The notes beneath the pieces were generated by a model. It was not told where the DNA came from and did not search any database. It saw only the letters and a list, made by a program, of their open reading frames with translations. A DNA stretch of 63,369 bases from Nitrospirota bacterium (GTDB lineage: Bacteria > Nitrospirota > Nitrospiria > Nitrospirales > UBA8639): contig JAQBUF010000012.1 of NCBI GenBank assembly GCA_027623995.1, forward strand, positions 1 to 63,369, read 5' to 3'. A program made the translations under genes and the position numbers. Below are positions 44,542-54,270 of the stretch, piece by piece. The first letter of the stretch is position 1; each line of letters opens with the position of its first letter.

Positions 44542-45978
44542 GTGGAACAACAAGTCGTCGACCTTGCCCATTTCTCCCTTCACGAGAGCGAAATCCAGCA
44601 TGCCCTGGGTCGCGTCAAAGTGAAGGATGTCGATTACGCCGATATTTATATCGAATCGACGATCGCCGAATCGGTGTCCATGGAAGAGGGGATCGTCAAA
44701 CGGGCGGTCAAAAGTATTTCACAAGGCGCCGGGGTTCGGGCAACGGCTGGTGAAAAAACTGGGTTTGCCTATTCCGATGAACTGTCCAAACGAGATTTAG
44801 AAATCGCTGCCGATACAGCTCGATATATTGCGAACTCCCCACAAGGGGAAACACCCATTGCGGTGACCCATCGTCCCAAGCTTTCCCAAAATCTCTATCC
44901 CATCGATAAGCCCAATACCGAAATCGCCACGCAAGATCGTATTGATCTTTTGAATGTGATTGATGCAGAGGCTCGGAAATATGACACACGTATTACCAAA
45001 GTGATGGCGTCATTCAACACCGAACAAAAGATTATTATGGTGGCCACGAGCGATGGCTTGTTAGTCGGTGATATTCAACCGCTTTCACGATTACAGGTGA
45101 CGTGTATTGCTGAGGAGGGAACAAACCGGCAAGTCGGGTCGTATGGCGGTGGTGGGCGAATTGGGTTTTCGTTCTATCAGGAAGAGAATCGGGCTCGCGA
45201 GTATGCGCATGAAGCTGCTCGGCAAGCGATTTTGAATTTGAGCGCGGTGGATGCGCCTGCGGGCGTGATGCCGGTGGTGTTAGCTGGTGGGTGGCCTGGA
45301 ATTTTGTTGCATGAAGCGATTGGGCATGGGCTTGAAGCAGATTTTAATCGAAGGAAGACGTCGGCGTTTTGCAGTCTTATGGGGCAACGGGTCGCATCGG
45401 ATGTGTGTACCATCGTGGATGATGGCACCTTACCGTCACGGCGTGGGTCGCTGAATATCGATGACGAAGGCACTCCTACCACCCGAACGGTATTGATCGA
45501 AGATGGAATCCTGCGCGGATATATCACTGATCGGCTCAACGCCAGACTCATGGGCATCCCTCTGACTGGCAATGGTCGTCGCGAAGATTTTCGGAGTATC
45601 GTGTTACCGCGAATGACGAATACATTTATGTTGGCCGGACAATCGGATCCTGATGATATTATTGGCTCTGTGAAGAATGGCCTCTACGCCGCGTCCTTTG
45701 GTGGAGGGCAAGTGGATATCACCAATGGCAAGTTTGTGTTCTCGGCCAGCGAAGCCTATTTGATTGAAGATGGCAAGATCACGAAACCTGTGAAAGGGGC
45801 AACCCTGATTGGCAGTGGTCCTGACATTCTCAAACAAGTGTCCATGGTGGGGCATGATCTGAAACTGGATTCGGGCATCGGCACCTGTGGAAAAGAAGGT
45901 CAATCCGTGCCTGTGGGCGTTGGCTTGCCGACTATTCGGATTGACGAAATTACTGTGGGTGGCACTTCCGCAAGGTAG
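44542..45978 (+). CDS. tldD: Metalloprotease TldD
   Basis: A 478-residue zinc metalloprotease subunit. The zinc signature HEAIGHGLE (about residues 257-265) is clear, along with GGGGRIGFSF, LLHEAIGHG and the C-terminal GGGQVDITNGKFVFSASEAY. TldD forms a heterodimer with TldE and degrades unfolded peptides; in some bacteria it processes microcin precursors or degrades antitoxins. The GTG at 44542 has GGAG five bases upstream. An open frame continues upstream through repeat B3, but this is coincidence. Confidence 0.95.
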   Translation: MEQQVVDLAHFSLHESEIQHALGRVKVKDVDYADIYIESTIAESVSMEEGIVKRAVKSISQGAGVRATAGEKTGFAYSDELSKRDLEIAADTARYIANSPQGETPIAVTHRPKLSQNLYPIDKPNTEIATQDRIDLLNVIDAEARKYDTRITKVMASFNTEQKIIMVATSDGLLVGDIQPLSRLQVTCIAEEGTNRQVGSYGGGGRIGFSFYQEENRAREYAHEAARQAILNLSAVDAPAGVMPVVLAGGWPGILLHEAIGHGLEADFNRRKTSAFCSLMGQRVASDVCTIVDDGTLPSRRGSLNIDDEGTPTTRTVLIEDGILRGYITDRLNARLMGIPLTGNGRREDFRSIVLPRMTNTFMLAGQSDPDDIIGSVKNGLYAASFGGGQVDITNGKFVFSASEAYLIEDGKITKPVKGATLIGSGPDILKQVSMVGHDLKLDSGIGTCGKEGQSVPVGVGLPTIRIDEITVGGTSAR

Positions 45979-46064
45979 TTTCTGCTTCCCAAGAATCGTC
46001 ACATGCAAGATGTAGATTTTTTGTCACACCGTACCCCCCACTTTTTACCAAGGAACATACCATC

Positions 46065-47426
46065 ATGACAGACTCCTCAGACCACCTTCGCCAAGTGGCG
46101 GCTGATTTAATCAAACGTGCGAAGGCCCATGGTGTGACGAGTGCGGATGTGCTGGTGGCCGAAGGGGATTCCGTGTCGGTTCAGGTGCGGTTGTCGGCGG
46201 TTGATCGCCTGAGTAAGGCTCGGGAAAAGAGTCTTGGTATTCGGGTGTTTTTTGGTAAACGGTCGGCGAGTACTTCGACCTCGGACTTTACGCCGAAATC
46301 ATTGGATCAACTTGTGGCGGATACCTGCACACTCGCGAAAGCCGTGGCCGAAGATGAGAGTTCGGGGTTGCCGGATGCAGAGGCGATGGCCAGTGATCAT
46401 CCAGATTTGGATCTGTTTGATCCAACCACACTGACCATGGATGAAGAAATCTCTTTGGCGCGACGGGCCGAGGATGCGGCTATGGCTGTGGATGCACGGA
46501 TCACCAATTCAGAAGGCGCGGATTGTGGATATGGCAACGGCTTGGTGGTGTTGGCCAATACCCACGGGTTTCTCGACTCGCATCGTAGCTCGCGCTTTTC
46601 TTTGTCGGTGACGCCCATTGCGGTCGATGAAGAAAATGGCGGTGGGATGCAACGTGATTCATGGTATGCGGTCAAACGAAAGTTCTCTGAACTCGATACG
46701 CCGGAATCCATAGGCCAAATCGCAGCACAGCGAACCATCCGTCGCTTAGGCGCGAAAAAAGTCAGTACGCAACGGGTGCCCGTGATCTTTGATACGGAGA
46801 CGGCTGAGAGTTTGTTGGGGCACCTGGCGAGTGGTGTCTCCGGATATGCTTTGTACAAAGGCGCGTCCTTTCTCATGGGGCAATTAGGCAAGCGGATTGC
46901 TCCGGATTTTGTTTCCGTGGAAGACGATGGTCGAATGGTTGGTGGTCTGGGATCAAGGCCATTTGATGGTGAAGGATTGGCCACTCGGAAAAACATCATT
47001 TTAGAAAATGGGGTGTTGTCGAGTTATCTTTTAGATACCTATTCAGGGCGAAAGTTGGGGATGCCCTCGACAGGCAATGCCGCACGGAGTATTGGCGAGA
47101 ACCCATCAGTGTCAACCACGAATTTCTTTTTGCGACCGGGAACGACGTCTCCCAAAGACATAATCGCTTCGGTGAAACAAGGGTTGTATGTCACGGAATT
47201 GATTGGGTTTGGAGTGAATATGGTCACCGGGGATTACTCGCGTGGGGCTTCGGGGTTTTGGATTGAAAATGGTGAATTGGCCTATCCTGTGGAAGAGGTC
47301 ACGATCGCGGGAAATTTGAAGCAGATTTATGAACAAATCGAAGTCATCGGGAACGATCTTGAGTTTCGTGGGCGAATGGCGAGCCCGACGGTGAAAATTG
47401 CCCAAATGACTGTCGCTGGCAATTAG
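46065..47426 (+). CDS. tldE: Metalloprotease regulatory subunit TldE/PmbA
   Basis: A 453-residue TldE/PmbA protein, the partner of TldD. It lacks the HExxxH metal motif, as expected for TldE. Typical features are KRAKAHGVTSADVLVAEGDSVSVQ at the start, VIFDTETAESLLGHLASGVSG in the middle and GNLKQIYEQIEVIGND at the end. It lies 86 bp after tldD and probably in the same transcript. The C-terminal parts of TldD and TldE (GxxP-T-K-I or RIDEI..V) are related, as usual. Confidence 0.95.
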   Translation: MTDSSDHLRQVAADLIKRAKAHGVTSADVLVAEGDSVSVQVRLSAVDRLSKAREKSLGIRVFFGKRSASTSTSDFTPKSLDQLVADTCTLAKAVAEDESSGLPDAEAMASDHPDLDLFDPTTLTMDEEISLARRAEDAAMAVDARITNSEGADCGYGNGLVVLANTHGFLDSHRSSRFSLSVTPIAVDEENGGGMQRDSWYAVKRKFSELDTPESIGQIAAQRTIRRLGAKKVSTQRVPVIFDTETAESLLGHLASGVSGYALYKGASFLMGQLGKRIAPDFVSVEDDGRMVGGLGSRPFDGEGLATRKNIILENGVLSSYLLDTYSGRKLGMPSTGNAARSIGENPSVSTTNFFLRPGTTSPKDIIASVKQGLYVTELIGFGVNMVTGDYSRGASGFWIENGELAYPVEEVTIAGNLKQIYEQIEVIGNDLEFRGRMASPTVKIAQMTVAGN

Positions 47427-47505
47427 GTGGTATGAACGTAAGGTAGGATTGCGCGGAGCATGAGCCCTCCTGTAGCTTAAGTATCCTCACAGTTGGAAGA
47501 TTTCT

Positions 47506-47772
47506 GTGGCACGATTTACGTTAGATGAGTTTTTGGATCGAGGTCCTGAGCTAATCTATATCTCAGGGAACTTGGTTGACGCGGAACATGTGGAATCCGC
47601 ACTCGGTGGCAACGAGATTGATTACGCCATGAATATTGAGAACTATGAAAATAATTCATTCCTTGGAGGCACGTACCCAGGCGTATTTTTTTATGTGTCT
47701 AATCACGATGCCCAACGAAGTCGGGAATGCCTGCATGCCTGTGGGCTTACCGATACCATCGCCCCAGAATAA
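47506..47772 (+). CDS. Small hypothetical protein
   Basis: An 88-residue acidic protein starting at a GTG with GGAAGA about six bases upstream. It has an alpha/beta look (ELIYISGNLVDAEHVESAL, GVFFYVSNHDAQRSRECL). The pattern, with a pair of cysteines near the end, recalls DUF2007-like proteins but I am not confident. It follows tldE by 80 bp and may be the last gene of that transcript. Confidence 0.62.
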   Translation: MARFTLDEFLDRGPELIYISGNLVDAEHVESALGGNEIDYAMNIENYENNSFLGGTYPGVFFYVSNHDAQRSRECLHACGLTDTIAPE

Positions 47773-47860
47773 TGAACATTGACGAAGTGGGGTGTGTGAA
47801 TATTTTGAGAATTGCAATGTCGAAATGATCTACATTTTTTCTGAAACATCAAAAGCCGAG

Positions 47861-47980
47861 GCCCTGTTCAAAAAGGCCAGCCCAGCAATGCTGCAGGGGA
47901 TTTGGCGCGCGGAGCGTGCGCGAGTACGTGAGCACGACAAAGCCCCGAGAACGCCGCTGGCGGACTTTTTTAACTGGGCC
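47861..47980. repeat. Dispersed extragenic palindromic repeat, copy A2
   Basis: Diverged copy of the A family: TGTTCAAAAAGGCCAGCCCAG at the left, GTACGTGAGCACGACAAAG in the middle and GAACGCCGCTGGCGGAC at the right. It lies between the 88-residue and the 164-residue genes. A short open frame through it is a repeat artefact. Confidence 0.85.
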
Positions 47981-47996
47981 TGATTAGGAGTCACTC

Positions 47997-48491
47997 ATGC
48001 TAGATACCGAAGATGGAACCAAAGCCCTACAACTCATTACCTCTCGCTATGATGCGCGTGAGTGGCGAAAGAAAATTGAAAAAACCTTAAGTCTTCCCCA
48101 CAGTGGCTTAGAGGATGAAGCGCACCGAAAGATTTTTCTGCATCTCAAGCGTGGCTTGCAAGCGTATAAATCTCGACGAGCCGATGCTCCGTCATGGATT
48201 GTCGGTGGATATGCGACGAAAGAAGTGATCGATCGGGCCAAGATTCGTCCTGATGAAATTTCTCCGGGGATGACGACGGAACAGGTAGATTTCTTAGGGG
48301 TCGATCCTGGTGCTGAAGTTGACCTCGCTTGGTGGGAAGACATGCTGGTGAAATGGTTTGCAGGGTCAGACCAAGAATTACCTGAACTTGAACACCCCGA
48401 TGAAGAGGGTGAAGAAGATTCTGACACTGAAGCTGAAACTAATTCAGAAACTAATTCAGAAACATCCGACGACGCCAAAGAAACAGCATAG
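47997..48491 (+). CDS. Hypothetical protein with acidic C-terminal tail
   Basis: A 164-residue protein with a convincing start (AGGAG six bases before the ATG). The first 125 residues are mixed charged with two Trp-rich stretches (REWRKKIEKTLSLP, DLAWWEDMLVKWFAG). The last 40 residues are almost entirely Glu, Asp, Ser and Thr, with repeated ETNSETNSETS. I do not recognise it. An acidic disordered tail often mediates protein-protein or nucleic-acid-mimic contacts (inference only). The stop codon abuts the A3 repeat. Confidence 0.65.
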   Translation: MLDTEDGTKALQLITSRYDAREWRKKIEKTLSLPHSGLEDEAHRKIFLHLKRGLQAYKSRRADAPSWIVGGYATKEVIDRAKIRPDEISPGMTTEQVDFLGVDPGAEVDLAWWEDMLVKWFAGSDQELPELEHPDEEGEEDSDTEAETNSETNSETSDDAKETA

Positions 48492-48492
48492 G

Positions 48493-48777
48493 GGCCTGTT
48501 GAATATTTCATGTTCAGTGGCCATCGATGCTTCAGGACGGCAACCGACAGCAGTGAGAGGGACTGTTCAAAAAAGCATGGCCTGAGTCTTACCGAAGGGT
48601 TCGTCCAGCAAGGCCGCAGCCGTTTTGACGCGCGGAGCGTACTCCCAGTACGTGAGCGCGAGCGGCGCAAAGCGCCAAGTCTGCGAGCCCGAAGGTCAGG
48701 CAAAAGGGCGACTGTGCCTGTGCGAGCCATTTCGGCAAAGCCAGGGAACGCCGCTGGCGGCTTTTTTCAACATTCCC
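48493..48777. repeat. Dispersed extragenic palindromic repeat, long copy A3
   Basis: A 285-bp copy. Its left part (GGCCTGTTGAATATTTC, GATGCTTCAGGACGG) and core (GTTCGTCCAGCAAGGCCGCA) match copy A4 at 63159. A3 contains an extra inner segment (about 48660-48745, with GCGAGCCCGAAGGTCAGG) not found in A4, so it may be a nested insertion. Confidence 0.88.
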
Positions 48778-48947
48778 ATTCTATCCGATGAGACCTTTCC
48801 TTCTCTCTTGAGGAGGGAGGGTTCTTTCAACGGGCGCCGTTTTCTTGAATTTCACAGTTGGCAGGTCTGATTCATTTGCGTCTGCCGATTACGCCTCTCC
48901 TTCCCTATGTTAACAGCGTTCAATGAAGTGGGAGGTCGCGTTGCACT

Positions 48948-49592
48948 ATGGTACCCCCCACTACCTTTGCCTATCCCATTCTTCACTATCTGAATTCCCT
49001 CGTCTCTCGTGTCATGTATGGCGTGTCGCCTGTGCTTCCGACTCCTCTGCCTCCGACTGGCCCAGCTATTCTTGTCTCTGATCATTCAACGATGGGTGAT
49101 CCCTTGGTATTGCTGGCGACCGCAGGGAGGCCTCTTCAATTTCTCATGGCACAAGAGATTTATGAACGGTGGGGGACTCGATGGGTGTTTCGGGCCTTTC
49201 AAGTGATTCCCGTACGACGTGGTGCCAGAGATATTCGTGCCATTCGCTCGATGATACGAGCGCTCAATCGTGGGGAAGTGGTCGCGTTATTTCCGGAAGG
49301 AGGCATTGATAATTTTCGGGATGAGTCTGGTCATCTTGGCGTTGCCTATTTGGCTGCGAAAACTGGCGTGCCGATTATCCCAGTGTCAGTGACCTGGGCC
49401 GGCCAACGCCCCGAGTCTATGTGGGGAACGCTAGTCATCCCAGGAAAGGTTGTGGTGCGGTATGGTGATCACTTGCAGTTTCAAAAAATCCCCAATCCCA
49501 AGCGCGAAGAGCTGGCGGCGATGACCGCAGAAATTATGCGGGGCATTAACACCTTACGGGTCGCTGGGTTGGGGAATGAATCAAAAGAGTGA
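48948..49592 (+). CDS. plsC: 1-acyl-sn-glycerol-3-phosphate acyltransferase (PlsC family)
   Basis: A 214-residue acyltransferase. The catalytic H-x4-D motif is present in SDHSTMGDP, the glycerol-phosphate binding motif in ALFPEGG, and the third block in VPIIPVSV. These are the PlsC hallmarks. It acylates lysophosphatidate or a related lysolipid at the inner membrane. The N terminus has one hydrophobic helix-like stretch. It converges on the UDG gene, whose stop lies only seven bases away. No strong ribosome binding site was seen before the ATG at 48948. Confidence 0.9.
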   Translation: MVPPTTFAYPILHYLNSLVSRVMYGVSPVLPTPLPPTGPAILVSDHSTMGDPLVLLATAGRPLQFLMAQEIYERWGTRWVFRAFQVIPVRRGARDIRAIRSMIRALNRGEVVALFPEGGIDNFRDESGHLGVAYLAAKTGVPIIPVSVTWAGQRPESMWGTLVIPGKVVVRYGDHLQFQKIPNPKREELAAMTAEIMRGINTLRVAGLGNESKE

Positions 49593-49598
49593 GGTTGA

Positions 49599-50207
49599 TT
49601 AAAACAAATCCATTTGAACGGGTTTGTCTTGGACGGGTGACGAGTGTTCAGGCTCATTGGTCATTTCATCCAGGATTTTTTTGAGTTTTTGAAAATCTTC
49701 CCTGAGCGGTGCCATGAGATTTCCTTGGTGAAGGGCTGCAGCGGGGTGCAAGAGAGGAAAGAGAATGAATTCGGGCAACTGAAACACTTGGCCGCGAACT
49801 TTCGTAATCCCAATTTTTTTCCCGAGTAAGGTTTGCATGGCAAAGTTTCCCAATGAGCAGACCAGCTTGGGTTTGATGATTTGAATTTGCTGGAGGAGGA
49901 AGGGCTTGCAGGTTTCGATCTCATCTGTTTGGGGATTGCGATTGTCGGGTGGCCGACATTTGACGACATTCGCAATGTAAATCTCGTCACGAGAGAGTCC
50001 GACGGATTCGAGTAACTTCGACAATACCTTTCCTGCCGCGCCGACAAAAGGTACGCCCTGTTTATCTTCATTTAAGCCAGGGGCTTCCCCTACGAACATA
50101 ATAGAGGCATGAGGATTTCCTGTGCCAAACACCACCTGTGTCCGTCCTGACGCCAGTCGACAGGCTTGGCAATCTCGCAATGACTGATTTAGTTCCTCAA
50201 GAGTCAT
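49599..50207 (-). CDS. Uracil-DNA glycosylase, family 4 (iron-sulfur)
   Basis: A 202-residue DNA repair enzyme removing uracil from DNA. The motifs fit family 4/5 UDGs: Cys13 and Cys16 (DCQACRLA), FVGEAPGLNEDKQGVPFVG, the third iron-sulfur Cys in NVVKCRPP and the fourth in IETCKPFL, then SLGNFAMQTLLG and the HP motif in LLHPAAAL. The four Cys bind a 4Fe-4S cluster. A short unrelated tail follows (about 30 residues). The start at 50207 is reasonable. Confidence 0.93.
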   Translation of the reverse strand: MTLEELNQSLRDCQACRLASGRTQVVFGTGNPHASIMFVGEAPGLNEDKQGVPFVGAAGKVLSKLLESVGLSRDEIYIANVVKCRPPDNRNPQTDEIETCKPFLLQQIQIIKPKLVCSLGNFAMQTLLGKKIGITKVRGQVFQLPEFILFPLLHPAAALHQGNLMAPLREDFQKLKKILDEMTNEPEHSSPVQDKPVQMDLF

Positions 50208-50241
50208 AACGTCGCATCATAGGGGGCAGAGTTTTTCCTTG

Positions 50242-51642
50242 TCAATTCGCCTTGTAGCTTTGAGTGAGCACCGCTTGCGCACATAATTCTCCACTAGTAA
50301 TTGCGCTTTCTATTTCGGTAATGGCTCCAGTATCTGTCCAACTTCCAGTGAGCAGAAGATTGCGAATAGGGGTTTGATTGGAGGGGTGGTACGATTTCGT
50401 TCCCAATGGATGAGGAACAAACCCAAGGGGTTGGCGCACGATGTGAGATGAGTGCGGAGGATCGGAGGCCACATTTGTGTCATCGGCAAAGAGGTCGCGC
50501 AACGTTTCCATGGCACGAGCTGTGATTTCTTCATCTGACTGTGCGAGGAGGTCAGCGTCATGAGTCGATACGCATGAAAGGAGAGTGGATGTGCGGGTTG
50601 AGCGATGATGCGGTCGGCACAGTGTCCAGGAGAAGGGACCGTCATGAAGAAGCAGCCGAGGTTTATTCATCTCAAGATTGGTTTCCATCTGGAAGGTGAC
50701 GATGGGCGCAAAGGTCGTCTGGCTTAGCTGCTGAAACGATGAGTAGCGAGCCAGCAGACGTTCTGGGAGCAATGATGAAAGCGCCGAAGGATGAAGAGTC
50801 GAAACATACCAGTCTGCGGTATGAAGGGACCCGTGAGGTCCACAGACTCCTGTGATCTGTTCGGACTCGACTTGGAGATATTCAATCGTCGGCCCGCGAG
50901 CAATGGTCGCGCCGCGCGCTGTGAGTTGTTCTGTAAGTGTGTGCTCAAGGCTTGTTGAAAGGTTCGTCGTTTGAGCGAGATGAGGTCGATGGTGTCGCGA
51001 TAGAAAAAATACTTGGGTGAGCATGGCGGCGAAACTGCCTGCATGAGAGTGAGCCAGGCTTGTTCCGAGGAGGAATCGGCATAATGGATTCCAGACAGTT
51101 TTGTGCACAGGAGGAGGTTGGCCAATACTGAGCAACCATGATTCCGCTGTGTCAAGATTCAGTGCGTTGGGTAAGGTTGCCACGCCCTCCCAAACTTTTT
51201 CTACGAAATTGATCAAGTGCCATCGCTGGCTATACGGAAGTGCTGTAAAATTTAAGATTCCCAAGACCGTGTGCCAGGGAGCTGGGAGTAGGGTGTTGGG
51301 AAATCGAGATGGCGGTAACGATGGGGTCTTAAACTCAAAGGGGGCTGTCCTCCATCGTGGGGCGTGTGTTGCAATGTTCAATTCTTGCAACAACGAATCA
51401 GTCCGCTTGTGTGAGCCATACCAGACCAATGGGGTTGAGAGGCCGACATCATTGGGTTCCACGCGTTCGCTGTGAGGCGAATCCAAATTCTGAGAGATCG
51501 CTGGAGGAGGGAAGGAACTTGTGGTCTCGTCTGGATGGCCATTGGGCGTAAGAATGGTGACCTGGAATTCGGCCATGCAAAGCCGCCAGGCTGCGACTAA
51601 GCCTGACAAGGAATCGCCCAACACAAGAACACGAGGTTTCAT
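50242..51642 (-). CDS. hpnE: Hydroxysqualene dehydroxylase / squalene-associated FAD-dependent desaturase
   Basis: A 466-residue flavoprotein that pairs with hpnD. Together with HpnC, HpnE converts presqualene diphosphate via hydroxysqualene to squalene for hopanoid synthesis. The N-terminal dinucleotide-binding loop is degenerate: RVLVLGDSLSGLVAAWRL, with Ser in place of the second Gly of GxGxxG. The C-terminal FAD contact NLLLTGSWTDTGAITEIESAI is conserved. Start and end: the ATG at 51642 overlaps the hpnD stop as ATGA. Function is assigned from the tight operon with hpnD as well as the fold. Confidence 0.85.
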   Translation of the reverse strand: MKPRVLVLGDSLSGLVAAWRLCMAEFQVTILTPNGHPDETTSSFPPPAISQNLDSPHSERVEPNDVGLSTPLVWYGSHKRTDSLLQELNIATHAPRWRTAPFEFKTPSLPPSRFPNTLLPAPWHTVLGILNFTALPYSQRWHLINFVEKVWEGVATLPNALNLDTAESWLLSIGQPPPVHKTVWNPLCRFLLGTSLAHSHAGSFAAMLTQVFFLSRHHRPHLAQTTNLSTSLEHTLTEQLTARGATIARGPTIEYLQVESEQITGVCGPHGSLHTADWYVSTLHPSALSSLLPERLLARYSSFQQLSQTTFAPIVTFQMETNLEMNKPRLLLHDGPFSWTLCRPHHRSTRTSTLLSCVSTHDADLLAQSDEEITARAMETLRDLFADDTNVASDPPHSSHIVRQPLGFVPHPLGTKSYHPSNQTPIRNLLLTGSWTDTGAITEIESAITSGELCAQAVLTQSYKAN

Positions 51643-52529
51643 GACTTTGCAGACCATCGATTCTTGAATGACGTGCGAAGCCAACACCCGATGGCAATGA
51701 GAATGCGTTTGGCGGGATGAATCCTGATTCGCGATTGATACACCGCATAGTTTGACGTTTCGATACGGGTCAGAATTCGGTAATACACGCCGCGCATGAT
51801 TTCAGCCGCGAGAAGAGAACGGCGATCCTTGGGAGATAGGGTGCTATAAACGGCTTGGGCTTTATCATAAAATTCATGGGCTCTGGCCGCTTCGAATTTC
51901 ATGAGCTCAAGGAATTGAGGGGAGTATGTTTTGGCCAACAATTGTGGTTCCGTGTATTTAAATCTCGCCAGGTCTTCTTGGGGCAAGTAAATACGTTGCC
52001 GCTCAGCGTCTGCCCCCACGTCTCGTAAAATGTTCGTCAATTGAAACGCGACGCCTAAGTTGATGGCATATTCCTGTGCCCGTGGGTCTTGTGTGCTGAA
52101 AACTTTGAGGCAGATTAACCCAACGATGGATGCCACTCGGTAGCAGTAGGGATAGAGATCATCGAAGGTGGCATATCGTGTATGGGTCAAATCCATTTCC
52201 ATGCCGGTGACAAGTTCTTGAAGGTATTCTTCCGGAATGCTGAGTCGCTGAACATGCTCGGCTAAGCTGATGGTGACGGGGTATTGTGGTGTGCCTTGGT
52301 AGACGGCCTTAATTTCTTGCCGCCATTTAGACAGTTGTTCCTGGGGATCAGTGCCTGGTGGCGGTTCATCAACGGTGTCATCGACCTCATGGCAGAAGGT
52401 GTACACCGTATACATGGCCTCTCGACGAAACCGTGGCAGAAAGAAAAAGGAATAAAAGAAATTGCTTCCACTGGCTTTGGTCTTGGCCGTGCAGTAGGCA
52501 TGTGCTTCTTCAGGAGTCATCTGGGTCAT
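51639..52529 (-). CDS. hpnD: Presqualene diphosphate synthase
   Basis: A 296-residue squalene/phytoene synthase-family enzyme joining two farnesyl diphosphates head to head. The first Asp-rich motif is FCHEVDDTVDE (residues 46-55) and the second is NILRDVGADAERQRIYLP. These and the length fit HpnD rather than HpnC. It is followed directly by hpnE; hpnC and the squalene-hopene cyclase gene are not in the window. Confidence 0.93.
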   Translation of the reverse strand: MTQMTPEEAHAYCTAKTKASGSNFFYSFFFLPRFRREAMYTVYTFCHEVDDTVDEPPPGTDPQEQLSKWRQEIKAVYQGTPQYPVTISLAEHVQRLSIPEEYLQELVTGMEMDLTHTRYATFDDLYPYCYRVASIVGLICLKVFSTQDPRAQEYAINLGVAFQLTNILRDVGADAERQRIYLPQEDLARFKYTEPQLLAKTYSPQFLELMKFEAARAHEFYDKAQAVYSTLSPKDRRSLLAAEIMRGVYYRILTRIETSNYAVYQSRIRIHPAKRILIAIGCWLRTSFKNRWSAKS

Positions 52530-52717
52530 AGTAGCACGTCGTTCTAATAAGTTACTGGCAGAAGGGCTATAACGAATGATCTGCGGAATTGTAGCGAAAG
52601 TATCAGTGCGAGAAAAGGTGTTGTGGAAATTTGGGTGTTTCAGGGGTGGGGCTTGATCTCAATTCGACCAGTGGTGTGTCGAAGAAGGCCTTGGTCAATG
52701 TGTACGAAGGTAGGAGA

Positions 52718-53287
52718 TTAGGACTGGGTTTTTAGTTGGTGTTCGCCAATCCATCCCGAAGCCCCAGATTTGGTATGAACCAAGTATATCCACTCGCTAC
52801 CAATAATGGTGCCATCCAAAATTGTCAGGAGTTCTCCGGTTTTCACCGAAGGACCAGGATCTTTCCCTTGAGGATCCCCAGAAAGTTTCATGGACGTTTC
52901 CCCGGAATGTAGTGATGCGACCGCTACCAGCTGACCTTCTTGAAATGATGGCGTCGGAGCATGGGGCAGGGAATCGCCATGCTCTTCGTGAGTATCCGAC
53001 GTCGTTGTCTCTGCTGCGGGATCATGGGTTTTTGATGCTGGGGCCATGACCATGCTGGTCAGAGAGGAAAAGGCACCAGGGTCCATCATGAAATACCCCA
53101 CACCGGCCACTAAGAGAAGCAGGAGAATTAAGAGGAGGGGTCGTCGACTCGGTGGTTTTGGATCTAGATCATCGAGGTCATCCAAACCATCATCAAAATC
53201 GAGATCCTTGTCGGCATCTTGGGCAAACAAGAGAGCCCATGGGCGAAAAGAAGCAGAGGGCAAGGGCATGGAGAATTCTGGAGTCAT
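52718..53287 (-). CDS. Single-pass membrane protein with C-terminal SH3-like domain
   Basis: A 189-residue protein: an N-terminal cytoplasmic stretch with an Asp-rich patch (DKDLDFDDGLDDLDDLD), one membrane helix (PLLLILLLLLVAGVGYFMM), then a Ser/Thr/Pro/His linker and a C-terminal bacterial SH3-like fold (GELLTILDGTIIGSEWIYLVHT, SGASGWIGEHQL). Such domains often bind peptidoglycan in the periplasm. The orientation would put the acidic part in the cytoplasm and the SH3-like part in the periplasm. GGAGGG lies about nine bases upstream of the start. I do not recognise the gene. Confidence 0.72.
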   Translation of the reverse strand: MTPEFSMPLPSASFRPWALLFAQDADKDLDFDDGLDDLDDLDPKPPSRRPLLLILLLLLVAGVGYFMMDPGAFSSLTSMVMAPASKTHDPAAETTTSDTHEEHGDSLPHAPTPSFQEGQLVAVASLHSGETSMKLSGDPQGKDPGPSVKTGELLTILDGTIIGSEWIYLVHTKSGASGWIGEHQLKTQS

Positions 53288-53742
53288 GGAGAAAAACCCT
53301 CCGTCTCAGGTTGAGGGTAGGTCGTGTTCTTCAGTTTCGATTTTGTCTTTTGGGAAAATCTTTTATGTCTTCACACAAATGGCCTTACACAATACCATCC
53401 ATTCATACCACCCAACATAGGTCATGTCAATCAATCTGCTACGGCCGAGAGGGAAATTTTCGATCGTGAATCTGAGATGGAAAATTGGTTTCAGGGTGAC
53501 GGCTTACCACCGAATGGCGATCTGTTCCTCGTGAAGTGCGATGTGTAAATTTGGAGCTGTATGCATTCAGAGGATCTTGCATGACAGATGTCCTGCGAAA
53601 AATTTTCAGAAATATTTTTCTTTCAAGATCAATCATCGTTGGTGAGCATTCATAGACCTGAAAGCTCTGAGCATATGGGTTGCATATCCGTGTATCCTTA
53701 TGCAGAATGCACATCACACACGGTGATTGTGACGTATTGCTT
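53288..53742. other. Intergenic divergent promoter region, no gene
   Basis: About 455 bp between the divergently transcribed SH3-like and yjbQ genes. No frame with a start signal or coding character was found. Confidence 0.5.
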
Positions 53743-54156
53743 ATGAAGTCGTATCGAGAAGAACTCTGGGTTGAAACCCAAAGCCGTCGTGCCTACATGA
53801 ATATTACCCCTCAGGTTGAAGGGGCCATTAGGAAAAGTGGAGTCACGGAAGGACTTGTCCTGGTGAACGCCATGCACATTACCGCTAGCGTCTATATTAA
53901 TGATGATGAAGCGGGCCTGCTCAAAGACTACGATGAATTTCTTGAAAAGCTCGCGCCTCATGATGCGCCCTATCGACATAACGACACCGGGGAGGATAAT
54001 GGGGATGCGCATATCAAACGCCAAATCATGGGACGGGATGTGACCGTCGCCATTACCAACGGGCAGTTAGACTTTGGTCCGTGGGAACAAATTTTCTATG
54101 GCGAGTTTGATGGGCGGCGACGCAAGCGTGTATTGATCAAGGTGATCGGCGAGTAA
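53743..54156 (+). CDS. yjbQ: YjbQ family protein (putative secondary thiamine-phosphate synthase)
   Basis: A 137-residue UPF0047/YjbQ protein of typical length. Family motifs include the strand [31 protein letters not shown] and the [19 protein letters not shown] end. Family members are annotated from genetic data as able to make thiamine phosphate at low level; the real function is unsettled. The ATG at 53743 begins at the conserved N terminus; a longer frame reaches 53680. Confidence 0.9.
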   Translation: MKSYREELWVETQSRRAYMNITPQVEGAIRKSGVTEGLVLVNAMHITASVYINDDEAGLLKDYDEFLEKLAPHDAPYRHNDTGEDNGDAHIKRQIMGRDVTVAITNGQLDFGPWEQIFYGEFDGRRRKRVLIKVIGE

Positions 54157-54270
54157 GTCCTTGTGCCTTTCTGCCCTTGTGATTGCACAGTCAAATGCCG
54201 AAGAATACTGAAATGTGGAAACTGAAAATTGTTCAACCAAGATACACACCGCAATTGCGACGGAGATAGC

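Noticed and set aside
46397-46999. 200-residue minus-strand frame inside tldE
   Set aside because: It is fully antisense to a strong, conserved gene and has no coding character.
47792-47983. 63-residue plus-strand frame
   Set aside because: Most of it is repeat copy A2.
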